DNA of 64,000 bases from an uncultured Fluviicola sp. Its GTDB lineage: Bacteria > Bacteroidota > Bacteroidia > Flavobacteriales > Crocinitomicaceae. Where the stretch lies: the NCBI RefSeq assembly GCF_946478805.1, contig NZ_CAMLDC010000015.1, positions 1 to 64,000 on the forward strand. The letters run 5' to 3'. Position 1 is the stretch's first letter. Each line of letters opens with the position of its first letter. This document shows positions 1-7,534 of the stretch, in pieces. The notes below the pieces were generated by a model. It did no database searches, was not told where the DNA came from, and saw only the letters and a program-made list of their open reading frames with translations. The translations under genes and the position numbers were made by a program.

Positions 1-12
1 ATTCTCAACGAT

Positions 13-528
13 ATGAAACCATCCTTAAGTCTCTTAACAGGGCTGTTCTTACTTCTAATAACTTGGTTGTTTGTCGGAGTATCAAGAGACGCAGAGTTCA
101 ATGAACCGAGTTTGTTCCTTAAACACAGGCCTTCCTTCAGAATCCATTTCTATTCACCGTGCGGAATGTCCGATTTAACCATCCAGGATTTGCCAAAACC
201 CGAACAAGCGGACGAAAAAGCTTTTGAGGAATTTGTGTTGCATCACTATGACTTTCAGGAAAACACCTCTCTTTTGACTTTTATGCTTATCCAGCTCACT
301 TTGACTTTTCTCAGTTTCGGATTGTTTAATGTGAAAGGAAGGAAACCTATAAACGGGTGGCAAATGATTGCTCATTTTATTATCTGTCTGTTCTTTAACA
401 GTATATTGATTTTCTTTATATTGGCATTCGATCAGTTTCTTACAACCGTCATCCTAAGCATTATCCTCATTGGAATCAATTACTGGATCTTCATTTTAAC
501 AAGTCTTTTCAAAGAGCGAAAACCCTGA
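13..528 (+). CDS. Small multi-pass membrane protein, unknown function
   Basis: A 171-residue protein of no family I recognise. Hydrophobic segments lie near residues 5-23 (signal anchor), 88-105, 118-140 and 142-163, with a roughly 65-residue polar stretch between the first and second that is probably extracytoplasmic and holds a PCGMSD motif. The carboxy end is short and basic (KERKP). It stands alone on the plus strand and is followed by a strong hairpin at 619-666 that probably ends transcription from both sides. The ATG at 13 is the first in frame within the window; an upstream start outside the window cannot be excluded. The coding call rests on length, clean membrane topology and a following terminator. 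Confidence 0.7.
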   Translation: MKPSLSLLTGLFLLLITWLFVGVSRDAEFNEPSLFLKHRPSFRIHFYSPCGMSDLTIQDLPKPEQADEKAFEEFVLHHYDFQENTSLLTFMLIQLTLTFLSFGLFNVKGRKPINGWQMIAHFIICLFFNSILIFFILAFDQFLTTVILSIILIGINYWIFILTSLFKERKP

Positions 529-618
529 AGAAATCTTCCTTATAAAATAAACATTGGGTACGCGAATTCATTGCCATTGGCACAAGGAATCAAATTTGAT
601 TTGTAAGAAATCATTCAT

Positions 619-666
619 ATAAAATAATGTAGGCACGCGACGCATCGCGTGCCTACATTATTTTAT
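619..666. terminator. Perfect 22-bp hairpin between convergent genes; shared with 42193-42230
   Basis: Arms 619-640 and 645-666 are perfectly complementary around a 4-base loop (CGCA). The core of the stem is GTAGGCACGCGA, flanked by A/T runs on both outer sides, so it can act as a factor-independent terminator in both directions. It sits between the plus-strand membrane gene and the minus-strand ywbE-like gene. The same core recurs in the convergent gap at 42193-42230. Confidence 0.75.
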
Positions 667-671
667 GACAT

Positions 672-875
672 TCAATCCACATCACCATCCAAGATCTCGG
701 TTACCCGTCCAACCAGTTTATCCACCGTCATGATCTTAATCCCATGCGGGTGGGAAGGCGCACTTGTAAGCAATGATTTTACAATTCCTTCCGTTAGTTC
801 TCCGCTTGCCTGGTGCTTCTTCTGAACAAACAACACCAACATTCCCGGTTTAATATCTTTTCGCAATGGTTTCAT
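672..875 (-). CDS. ywbE: YwbE family protein (DUF2196)
   Basis: A 67-residue cytoplasmic protein matching the YwbE/DUF2196 family in length and pattern: an N-terminal DIKPGM motif, then TEGIVKSLLTSAPSHPHGIK, and a final GRVTEIL. Members are small, presumably compact beta proteins of unknown role, common in Firmicutes and Bacteroidota. It is a single gene facing the upstream plus-strand gene across a shared hairpin. The minus-strand box TACCTTTG at 880-887 ends four bases before the ATG, so the mRNA is likely leaderless. The family assignment is from memory of the motif pattern; the molecular function is not known. Confidence 0.75.
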   Translation of the reverse strand: MKPLRKDIKPGMLVLFVQKKHQASGELTEGIVKSLLTSAPSHPHGIKIMTVDKLVGRVTEILDGDVD

Positions 876-879
876 GTTT

Positions 880-887
880 CAAAGGTA
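880..887 (-). promoter_or_regulatory. TAnnTTTG -7 box four bases before ywbE start
   Basis: On the minus strand this reads TACCTTTG followed by AAAC and the ATG. It matches the Bacteroidota -7 consensus TAnnTTTG; I see no clear TTG -33 element at the usual distance. The placement predicts transcription starting at or next to the start codon. Confidence 0.4.
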
Positions 888-955
888 GAGATAATCACTA
901 ATTCTTATTACTAAATTATATATTTGAGCCACTCTTTTCTGTTCCCAATTTGAAA

Positions 956-1702
956 ATGAAAAAATCAAATAAAAACACCTTACTTCAATCTATTTCACAT
1001 AGAAAATGGCCGCTTCCGGTTAAGCGCTGGAGTTACTACCAGGAATGGAACAAGGCTTTGTTTCTCCATTGGAAAGTTCCTGCTGACACCCTTCAGCGAT
1101 TTCTACCATCCGGATTAAAACTTGACACCTTTGAGAATGAAGCATGGATTTCCGTAGTCGCATTTACGATGGAAAAAATAAGACCGAAAAATTTACCTGC
1201 GTTTTCGCCTATATCCAATTTTCATGAAATTAATATTCGAACGTATATAATCAATAACGGCAAACCGGGAGTTTACTTTCTCAATATCGAAGCACAAAAA
1301 TTGGTATCGGCAAAACTCTCGAAACTACTTTCCGGACTGCCTTACGAGAAAGCAAAAATGAAGCGAAACCTTCAAACAGAGGTCCAAACCTACCATTCCA
1401 ATCAACAGGAAAAAGGTTTTGAGTTTGCAGCAAACTACCAGGTTTTTGCCAATTCCGTATCAAAATCGGAATTGGACATTTGGTTGACAGAGCGCTATTG
1501 CTTGTATCTGGACAAGAATGAAAAAAACTATTTGTATGAAATCCACCACTTACCTTGGGAACTACAGGAGGTTGAAATTTCCGGAATTCGTACGAATTAT
1601 CGGATCGGCTCAATTGATCTGAATCGCAAACCGGATTTGATTCATTATTCTAAAGGAGTGAATGTTATTGCCTGGAAAAAAGAAGTTCTACTATCTAAAT
1701 AG
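956..1702 (+). CDS. DUF2071 (YqjF-like) family protein
   Basis: A 248-residue cytoplasmic protein of the DUF2071/YqjF family. Family features visible are the N-terminal KRWSYYQEWNKALFLHWKVP stretch, a PSGLKLDTFENEAWISVV segment, and the following block with FHEINIRTYI and GVYFLNIEA. These proteins have an acetoacetate-decarboxylase-like fold and no established activity. I chose the ATG at 956 over an in-frame TTG at 950. A TATATTTG box lies at 919-926. The 3' end is close to the next gene's start at 1734, which suggests cotranscription with the phosphatase, though the two are not obviously related in function. Confidence 0.8.
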   Translation: MKKSNKNTLLQSISHRKWPLPVKRWSYYQEWNKALFLHWKVPADTLQRFLPSGLKLDTFENEAWISVVAFTMEKIRPKNLPAFSPISNFHEINIRTYIINNGKPGVYFLNIEAQKLVSAKLSKLLSGLPYEKAKMKRNLQTEVQTYHSNQQEKGFEFAANYQVFANSVSKSELDIWLTERYCLYLDKNEKNYLYEIHHLPWELQEVEISGIRTNYRIGSIDLNRKPDLIHYSKGVNVIAWKKEVLLSK

Positions 1703-1733
1703 TAAGTTGCTATTCCGCAGAATAGTATATTTG

Positions 1734-3089
1734 ATGCCAATGATTACTCGCATACTCAACAACGGAATTGCTACTGAAAATTCGGATTCGCTGAATCGCA
1801 AGATCCGTATCGGTAATTTGATTGCGCTTCTGACCGCGGTGGTGATGTTTTGTTACACGCCCTTGTACATCTATTACCACGAGCCAGCCGGGATTTTCAA
1901 TAACAGTTTCTTCTTTCTTGCCAGCATCGTCACTTTTTACCTCATCCGGAAAAAAAAGTACAGCCTGGCATTCTTCTTTCACATTTGCTGCGGATTCATT
2001 TATTTCATTGAAGGCACCCTGACCTATGGTTTGCAGACCAACCTGCATTTCTATCTCCTGATCATGTGTATGATCAGCGCCGTGATGTTCGATCGCCGGA
2101 AAACAATCCAGGGTTTTATCGCATTTGCTATCCTTTCCTTTTTCGGATTGATTGTCTGGCTTCAGTTTCACAAGCCATTCATTACCGTAGTGGAGCAATC
2201 CGAGTTCATCCAATCTGTGATCGGGAATGTCAACCTCTTGTTACTTTTTCTGATCAGTTCACTGTTTATCCTGTTTTTCAAGGAAGAAATGCTGAAATCC
2301 CAGAAACACATCCTGGAACAAAAGAACCTGATCGAGGAAAAGAACAAAGACATCCTCGACAGTATCAACTATGCCCAACGCATCCAGTTAGCCTTATTAC
2401 CAAGCCGGAGCAATCTGCATTTGCTCTTCCCCGATTCGTTCCTGTATTTTCAGCCAAAGGACATTGTAAGCGGTGATTTTTACTGGATCTTCCAAAATGA
2501 AAACCACCGTTTTGTAGCCGTCGGGGATTGCACGGGGCATGGCGTTCCGGGAGCTTTGATGAGCGTTTTGGGAATCAACCTCCTGGATGAAATCGTGGGG
2601 AATAAAGGTATTTACAGCCCTTCAGAGATTCTCAATGAATTGCGTTCGGGAATTATTGCAGCATTCGATAAAGAAGGAAAAAGCAGCGAATACAAAGATG
2701 GAATGGACCTTTCCATTATCCGGATCGATTTGAAAACCAACTCCTACCTCTTCGCGGCAGCAAACAATCCCGTTTATCATATCTCCGGAACAGCGTTGGA
2801 GGAACGAACAGCAAACAGGCAAGCGGTCGGATATTCGCACGAGTTGAAACCGTTTGTTGAACAAGAATTCACTTATCAGAAAAACGATATGCTGGTCTTG
2901 TTCACTGACGGATTTGCAGACCAATTCGGAGGACCCAAAAACAAAAAATTCCGATACAAACCTTTCAAGGAATTGCTTATGGACCAACCAACCGAGAAGA
3001 TGGAAAACCTCTTGTCTACCCGATTTGAAAATTGGAAAGGAAACCTCGAACAGGTGGATGACGTGTGTGTACTCGGTATTCGATTGTGA
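1734..3089 (+). CDS. Membrane PP2C/SpoIIE-type serine phosphatase
   Basis: A 451-residue protein with about six membrane segments in residues 28-183, a charged, probably coiled-coil linker (184-215), and a C-terminal SpoIIE/PP2C-type phosphatase domain from about residue 225. The linker motif KNKDILDSINYAQRIQLALLP, SGDFYW (246-251) and GDCTGHGVPGALMS (264-277) are hallmarks of this family, in which acidic residues bind metal. Such proteins usually reverse serine phosphorylation of partner-switching regulators; the N-terminal sensor part here is not a family I can name. An earlier in-frame start at 1662 would overlap the preceding gene and adds no recognisable segment, so I prefer ATG 1734 (ATG 1740 is also possible). 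A second phosphatase of this family is at 45113. Confidence 0.85.
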   Translation: MPMITRILNNGIATENSDSLNRKIRIGNLIALLTAVVMFCYTPLYIYYHEPAGIFNNSFFFLASIVTFYLIRKKKYSLAFFFHICCGFIYFIEGTLTYGLQTNLHFYLLIMCMISAVMFDRRKTIQGFIAFAILSFFGLIVWLQFHKPFITVVEQSEFIQSVIGNVNLLLLFLISSLFILFFKEEMLKSQKHILEQKNLIEEKNKDILDSINYAQRIQLALLPSRSNLHLLFPDSFLYFQPKDIVSGDFYWIFQNENHRFVAVGDCTGHGVPGALMSVLGINLLDEIVGNKGIYSPSEILNELRSGIIAAFDKEGKSSEYKDGMDLSIIRIDLKTNSYLFAAANNPVYHISGTALEERTANRQAVGYSHELKPFVEQEFTYQKNDMLVLFTDGFADQFGGPKNKKFRYKPFKELLMDQPTEKMENLLSTRFENWKGNLEQVDDVCVLGIRL

Positions 3090-3115
3090 GTTAACTTTGG
3101 TACAAAAAAATAACG

Positions 3116-3697
3116 ATGAAACTCGCCCTTTTCAACCAACAAAAAAAGTTCAGCAAGTATTTGGAGAATCTCAAACAGGTTCCGATCATGGACTATGAAA
3201 AAAACCGATTGGTTGAAAAAATCAGTTCCATTGAAATTCCAAACGTTTCCACTTTAAGTAAAGTCAATCTTCAATCTTTCTTCGATTACCGGATTTTCCC
3301 CACAACTATTTTGTCCGCTTATACCCAATGGGAAGATGAACAAAGAACCATGCGAGCAGGTGATACCATTTTACAACAAGTTTATCTTCCTCCTTTTCCG
3401 AAACTTTCTCAAAAGGTACTTTTCGGAGTTCGTATCAAAGAAATATTCCGGGAGGAAAAAAGATGTGGTTTTAGTTACGAAACATTGAAGGGACACGTTG
3501 AATGTGGGATATCCTATTTCCTCTTAGAAGAGACGGATGGAAAAATCAGTTTCAAAATTCAGACTTTTTCGAAACCCGGAAATTTTTTCACACGTTTGCT
3601 CGGACCCATTTTCGCTATTCAATACCAAACCTATTGCACACAAAAGGCATTGAAAAATGTCCGGAAGAATATTGAATCCAATCTTTCCAATTCATGA
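3116..3697 (+). CDS. DUF1990-like protein
   Basis: A 193-residue protein with no signal peptide. The segment CGFSYETLKGHVECGISYFLLEE (residues about 118-140) resembles the GFxYxTLxGHxExGEexF signature of DUF1990 proteins, and the following basic, aromatic C-terminal part also fits. Function is unknown. A TAACTTTG box at 3092-3099 suggests its own promoter with a short leader. The stop codon overlaps the ATG of the next gene (ATGA, 4 bases), so the two are translationally coupled. Homology is judged by eye; a profile search for DUF1990 would decide. Confidence 0.65.
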   Translation: MKLALFNQQKKFSKYLENLKQVPIMDYEKNRLVEKISSIEIPNVSTLSKVNLQSFFDYRIFPTTILSAYTQWEDEQRTMRAGDTILQQVYLPPFPKLSQKVLFGVRIKEIFREEKRCGFSYETLKGHVECGISYFLLEETDGKISFKIQTFSKPGNFFTRLLGPIFAIQYQTYCTQKALKNVRKNIESNLSNS

Positions 3698-4284
3698 AAA
3701 AACTGTTCCTTATCTGCATCACAATCATGGGAACAGGCGCTTTGACATTTTTTCTCTACAAGAAAAACGAAGGGCCGAACCGGGTGTATGCAATCGGCGA
3801 TCCGCTGGATAGTTTGAACCATGTTGTGGTTTATTACAACGGCGGAATGGGAAATGTAAGTGAACGAAACACCTCACCGGACGGATACAATATCGGGTTG
3901 AAATACCAATGCGTGGAATTTGTGAAACGGTACTATTACCAGTTTTACAAGCACAAAATGCCGAACACATACGGAAACGCCATCGATTTCTTCAACAAGA
4001 ATCTAAAAGACGGTGAATTGAATGCAGACCGCGACTTGATACAATATACCAATCCAAGCAAGAGCAAACCGCAGGTTGGCGATCTGATCATCCTGGATGC
4101 AACTTGGACGAACGAATACGGGCACGTGGTAATCGTTTCAAAAGTAACGGAAGATGACGTGGAGATTATCCAGCAGAATGCGGGAAATCCGGATCATCCG
4201 AGAGATGTGTTCGATTTGGAATTGAATGATGGATTATGGGAGATCGATCATTCACGCATTTTGGGTTGGTTAAGAATGAAGTAG
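3694..4284 (+). CDS. CHAP-domain protein, probable cell-wall amidase
   Basis: A 196-residue exported or membrane-anchored protein: residues 4-21 are hydrophobic without a lipobox, followed by a CHAP domain (about 55-190). The probable catalytic pair is Cys73 in the KYQCVEFVKRYY motif and His144 in EYGHVVIVSK, followed by IIQQNAGNP, a typical CHAP ending. CHAP enzymes are cysteine amidases or endopeptidases acting on peptidoglycan or glutathionyl-spermidine-type substrates; the export signal favours peptidoglycan. The gene starts inside the stop codon of the preceding DUF1990-like gene and ends 14 bases from a convergent gene. Confidence 0.8.
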   Translation: MKKLFLICITIMGTGALTFFLYKKNEGPNRVYAIGDPLDSLNHVVVYYNGGMGNVSERNTSPDGYNIGLKYQCVEFVKRYYYQFYKHKMPNTYGNAIDFFNKNLKDGELNADRDLIQYTNPSKSKPQVGDLIILDATWTNEYGHVVIVSKVTEDDVEIIQQNAGNPDHPRDVFDLELNDGLWEIDHSRILGWLRMK

Positions 4285-4298
4285 GTGTGCGATTATCC

Positions 4299-5039
4299 CT
4301 ACTTATAAACCGTATCTTTGAAATAGATCATATTGTTCCTGACAACGAAGTTTAGATCATAATTACGTGAACTGACTTCTTCGTCAATTTCAGTGTCCGT
4401 CACCGTTTCATGCACATGAAAAACAATACTTTCCGAACTCCCGGATTCAATTTTGAAGTCGCTTTTAACGGGTTGACTTTCTTCATTTGCACCGTTCCAG
4501 GTAAATGCCTTAAATTCAAAACTCTTATCCACTTTTCTTCCATCCAGGTGGAATACAAGCGGGGAATATTCGCAAACAGCACTTCCACTGTGTTTTTGGG
4601 AAATGAAAATGTACTCTCCCGAACGGACCAGCAATTGATCTAATTCGTAAGCACACTCTCCTGACTCAGCTGGAATAGTCCCATGCTTGATCATTTTGAA
4701 TCCTTTCTCTTTTGTTTCGCTTAAGCGGAAAAACGGATAACCGCTCTCTGCCTCATTCTCCAAATAACAAGTGACCATCCAAATATCCTTACCCACTCTT
4801 AAAAAAGAAGCCAGCGTGTCTTCCTCGTCGTATCCTGAGAAATCGTATTTGTCAAGAAATTTGAGTGAAAAGTCACGTTCCAGTCTTTGCAGTTGCTCTG
4901 CATTCAGATACCCTTTCTGCTGCCGGAGTTTCTCATAAAGCTTTCCGTCATTGATCTTTTTCTGACGTTTTGGGCTGTTGCAGGAAAATAGCAGTGAACC
5001 AAGCAGCAGAAAAATCCAGAAAGCTTTTGAATTTTGCAT
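4299..5039 (-). CDS. Predicted lipoprotein, unknown function
   Basis: A 246-residue predicted lipoprotein: signal sequence MQNSKAFWIFLLLGSLLFSC with the lipobox cysteine near residue 20, then a polar domain rich in charged residues, with no family I recognise. The longer open frame (to 5177) runs into the receptor gene, so I start at the ATG at 5039, which gives a proper lipoprotein signal. It lies 19 bases after the TonB-dependent receptor stop codon on the same strand and is probably the last gene of that transcript, suggesting a surface or periplasmic accessory role; that link is inference. Confidence 0.75.
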   Translation of the reverse strand: MQNSKAFWIFLLLGSLLFSCNSPKRQKKINDGKLYEKLRQQKGYLNAEQLQRLERDFSLKFLDKYDFSGYDEEDTLASFLRVGKDIWMVTCYLENEAESGYPFFRLSETKEKGFKMIKHGTIPAESGECAYELDQLLVRSGEYIFISQKHSGSAVCEYSPLVFHLDGRKVDKSFEFKAFTWNGANEESQPVKSDFKIESGSSESIVFHVHETVTDTEIDEEVSSRNYDLNFVVRNNMIYFKDTVYK

Positions 5040-5058
5040 TTTCAATTTTGAATTAAAC

Positions 5059-7503
5059 TTACTCTTTTTTCCCGCTCGCCAATTTAAAACTGATCCGGTA
5101 ATAGAAAATCGGAAGGAAACCCAACTGCGTTTTTTCAGCCAATGGTTCCTTGCTTGGATTTGCCAGATCGGGCGCATAAGCCAAGCCCAGGATGTTTCGC
5201 GTATTCAAAATATTCACCAGATCCAAACCGATCTCATGAGTCACCTTGCGCGCATTCATCTTCCAGCTTATTTTCAAGTCTGCACGGAAGTAATCTTTGA
5301 ACTGACGTGTGTTAAATGCAGAATCACTAAAGATGAGTTCTTTTTGTGCACTTGTGGCTGCCAGATTGATGTAACCGTATCGTTTACCACCCGCAACAGT
5401 CACTTTTCCGCCTAAACCAATGGTATGTTTTTTTCCGATATGAAATTCTTTCCCGAACAGGATATTTGCAGTGTACAATCCATTGTAACTCGTATTCCTG
5501 GTAATTCCGTCACTTCCTTTATACTTGCTGTCGTAAATGGAAACGGTGGTCAGGATATAGAAACTCTTGTCAAAAAACTTTTGCAAGGTCAATTCTAAAC
5601 CGTAGTTCACACCCGTTCCTGTATTTTTTAAGGTATCCGGGAAGAAACGTGCAAATCCACTTCCTTGGTTGATCATGGAGAAGGAAGATGGCTGAACAGT
5701 TACCGGAACCTGATACAAGTATTGGTAATAGATTTCTGTTTTAAACTGGAATCCCTTTTTGAAATTCTTTTGGTAACCCAAAGCAGAATGCATCGATTTG
5801 GTGAAACCCATCTTGCGATTGTGGTAAATCTCATTTCCGGAAGCGTCTTCCAAATGATAGGTATAGGTATAATACGGTTGCGTCTGACTATGTAGTCCCG
5901 CTCCCGCAAATAATTTTTGATTTCCCTTCATTGCCCATTTCCATCCCAAACGAGGTTCCACCGGACTCAGTGAATTACTGAACGAATAATACTGTGCATG
6001 CAATCCGGCGGTGAAGTCCATTGTTTCAGTAATCCGGTATTTCCATTGGAAGAACGGTTGAATCAAAACACCACCTGTTCCTTTATAATCCCAACGGTTC
6101 AGGAATTGTGTCCCGGCGGTATTCAATACACTATCTATCATATTGAATGTAAGGACATCCATATTTAAACCTGTTTTTATCACATGTTGCTTTCCAATCT
6201 TATGATTGATACTAAACATTCCGGAATACTTGGCGATCTTGAAATCGTAGCCCATAATCCTGTAAATACTATCTACACGAATCGTCACTTTTGGCTCACC
6301 TCCGTTATAAGTTGTGTCCAATGAACGGTTCAACAAATCATGATGTGAATGCTGGTCTTCGATACTTCCGGAAAAGGTCGTGGTCAAAAATGTCCGTTCG
6401 GAAAGCGATTTTTTATAAGTCAATCCGGCAACGCCCATTCCTGTTCCGAAGTATTGGTCGCGGTCACCTTCCCCGTATAGATCGGTTGTGTATTCTGTTT
6501 GGTCAGAAATCAGAATCTTGATATCGCTCTTACCCCCTATTCCCCAAAAGGAAAGCTGACCTCCCTTTTTGAGTGGAAAGTTGAATTTGAAAGCCCCGTC
6601 TCCATAAACCGGAACTGCATCCGTTCCGATCCGGATTCCCATGAATTGGAATAAGCTCAGGGTCGAATAACGGCCCATTACCAGGTAACTTGCATTGCTT
6701 TTTTTGCTCAAAGGCCCCTCTGCCAAAACCTCCGTTCCCAAAAATCCGAACTGACCGGTGAATTCATGTTGTTTGGAATTCCCATTCCGCAATTTCAAAT
6801 CGAAAATCCCCGAAACGGAATTCCCATATTCTGCCGGGAAAGCCGACATGAAGAAGTCCGAATTTGCCAAACTTTTGTTATTGATAATGGAAACCGGCCC
6901 ACCGGAACTTCCTGAAATCGAGAAATGCGAGGGATTTGGAATATCGATTCCTTCCACCTTGTAAACAATTCCGAGTGGTGAATTCCCACGAACTACGATA
7001 TCATTACGGGAATCATCTGCTCCCTGGACACCTGCGAAATTACTCGCCATTCTGGCCGGGTCACCCCGTGAACCCGCATAGCGTTCGGTTTCCTCTACTG
7101 AAAATTGTTGAGCAGAAACAGTTGCCATCTCATTCTTGACCTCTCCCGGTTTCTGGGCAGTCACAACCACTTCCTCCACCTCACTTATCCGTTCCTTCAC
7201 CTTGATTTCCAATACCGTTTGTTTGCCTGAATTGACATCTACGGAAGCTGTGTAATTTTCATACACTGTCGATTTGATCGATAAAGGATGTTTCCCAACC
7301 GGTACGTTTAAAAACTCGAAGACGCCCGCTTCACTGGTGAATGCTTTCAGTTTCGTACTATCGGAAAGGGTAATGACAACTTGAGCGCCGAAAACCGGGA
7401 AATCCGATTCAGAATCCAGAACAGTGCCACGAACAGTTTGAGTAGGCTGCGCAATCAATAGTGATACCACCGCGCAAAACAATACGGTAAGGATAGTTTT
7501 CAT
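5059..7503 (-). CDS. TonB-dependent receptor with carboxypeptidase-regulatory-like domain
   Basis: An 814-residue outer-membrane receptor. After a signal peptide (about 1-19) comes a carboxypeptidase-regulatory-like beta domain (about 23-105: VRGTVLDSESDFPVFGAQV), then a plug domain (about 125-235, including YAGSRGDPARMASNFAGVQG and VRGNSPLGI), then a long beta-barrel with alternating aromatic strands, ending in YYRISFKLASGKKE. Such receptors import substrates across the outer membrane using TonB energy. There is no adjacent SusD-like gene, so it is not a classical SusCD pair. A peptide-binding lipoprotein lies 31 bases upstream and a small lipoprotein 19 bases downstream, both on the same strand, hinting at peptide or siderophore-like cargo. 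The substrate cannot be read from sequence. Confidence 0.9.
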   Translation of the reverse strand: MKTILTVLFCAVVSLLIAQPTQTVRGTVLDSESDFPVFGAQVVITLSDSTKLKAFTSEAGVFEFLNVPVGKHPLSIKSTVYENYTASVDVNSGKQTVLEIKVKERISEVEEVVVTAQKPGEVKNEMATVSAQQFSVEETERYAGSRGDPARMASNFAGVQGADDSRNDIVVRGNSPLGIVYKVEGIDIPNPSHFSISGSSGGPVSIINNKSLANSDFFMSAFPAEYGNSVSGIFDLKLRNGNSKQHEFTGQFGFLGTEVLAEGPLSKKSNASYLVMGRYSTLSLFQFMGIRIGTDAVPVYGDGAFKFNFPLKKGGQLSFWGIGGKSDIKILISDQTEYTTDLYGEGDRDQYFGTGMGVAGLTYKKSLSERTFLTTTFSGSIEDQHSHHDLLNRSLDTTYNGGEPKVTIRVDSIYRIMGYDFKIAKYSGMFSINHKIGKQHVIKTGLNMDVLTFNMIDSVLNTAGTQFLNRWDYKGTGGVLIQPFFQWKYRITETMDFTAGLHAQYYSFSNSLSPVEPRLGWKWAMKGNQKLFAGAGLHSQTQPYYTYTYHLEDASGNEIYHNRKMGFTKSMHSALGYQKNFKKGFQFKTEIYYQYLYQVPVTVQPSSFSMINQGSGFARFFPDTLKNTGTGVNYGLELTLQKFFDKSFYILTTVSIYDSKYKGSDGITRNTSYNGLYTANILFGKEFHIGKKHTIGLGGKVTVAGGKRYGYINLAATSAQKELIFSDSAFNTRQFKDYFRADLKISWKMNARKVTHEIGLDLVNILNTRNILGLAYAPDLANPSKEPLAEKTQLGFLPIFYYRISFKLASGKKE

Positions 7504-7534
7504 TCTTTGAGTATATCAAGCGGTAAATATACAC

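Noticed and set aside
5059..5177. Long version of the lipoprotein gene starting at 5177
   Set aside because: It would overlap the receptor gene by over 100 bases and lack a signal peptide; the ATG at 5039 gives a proper lipobox.
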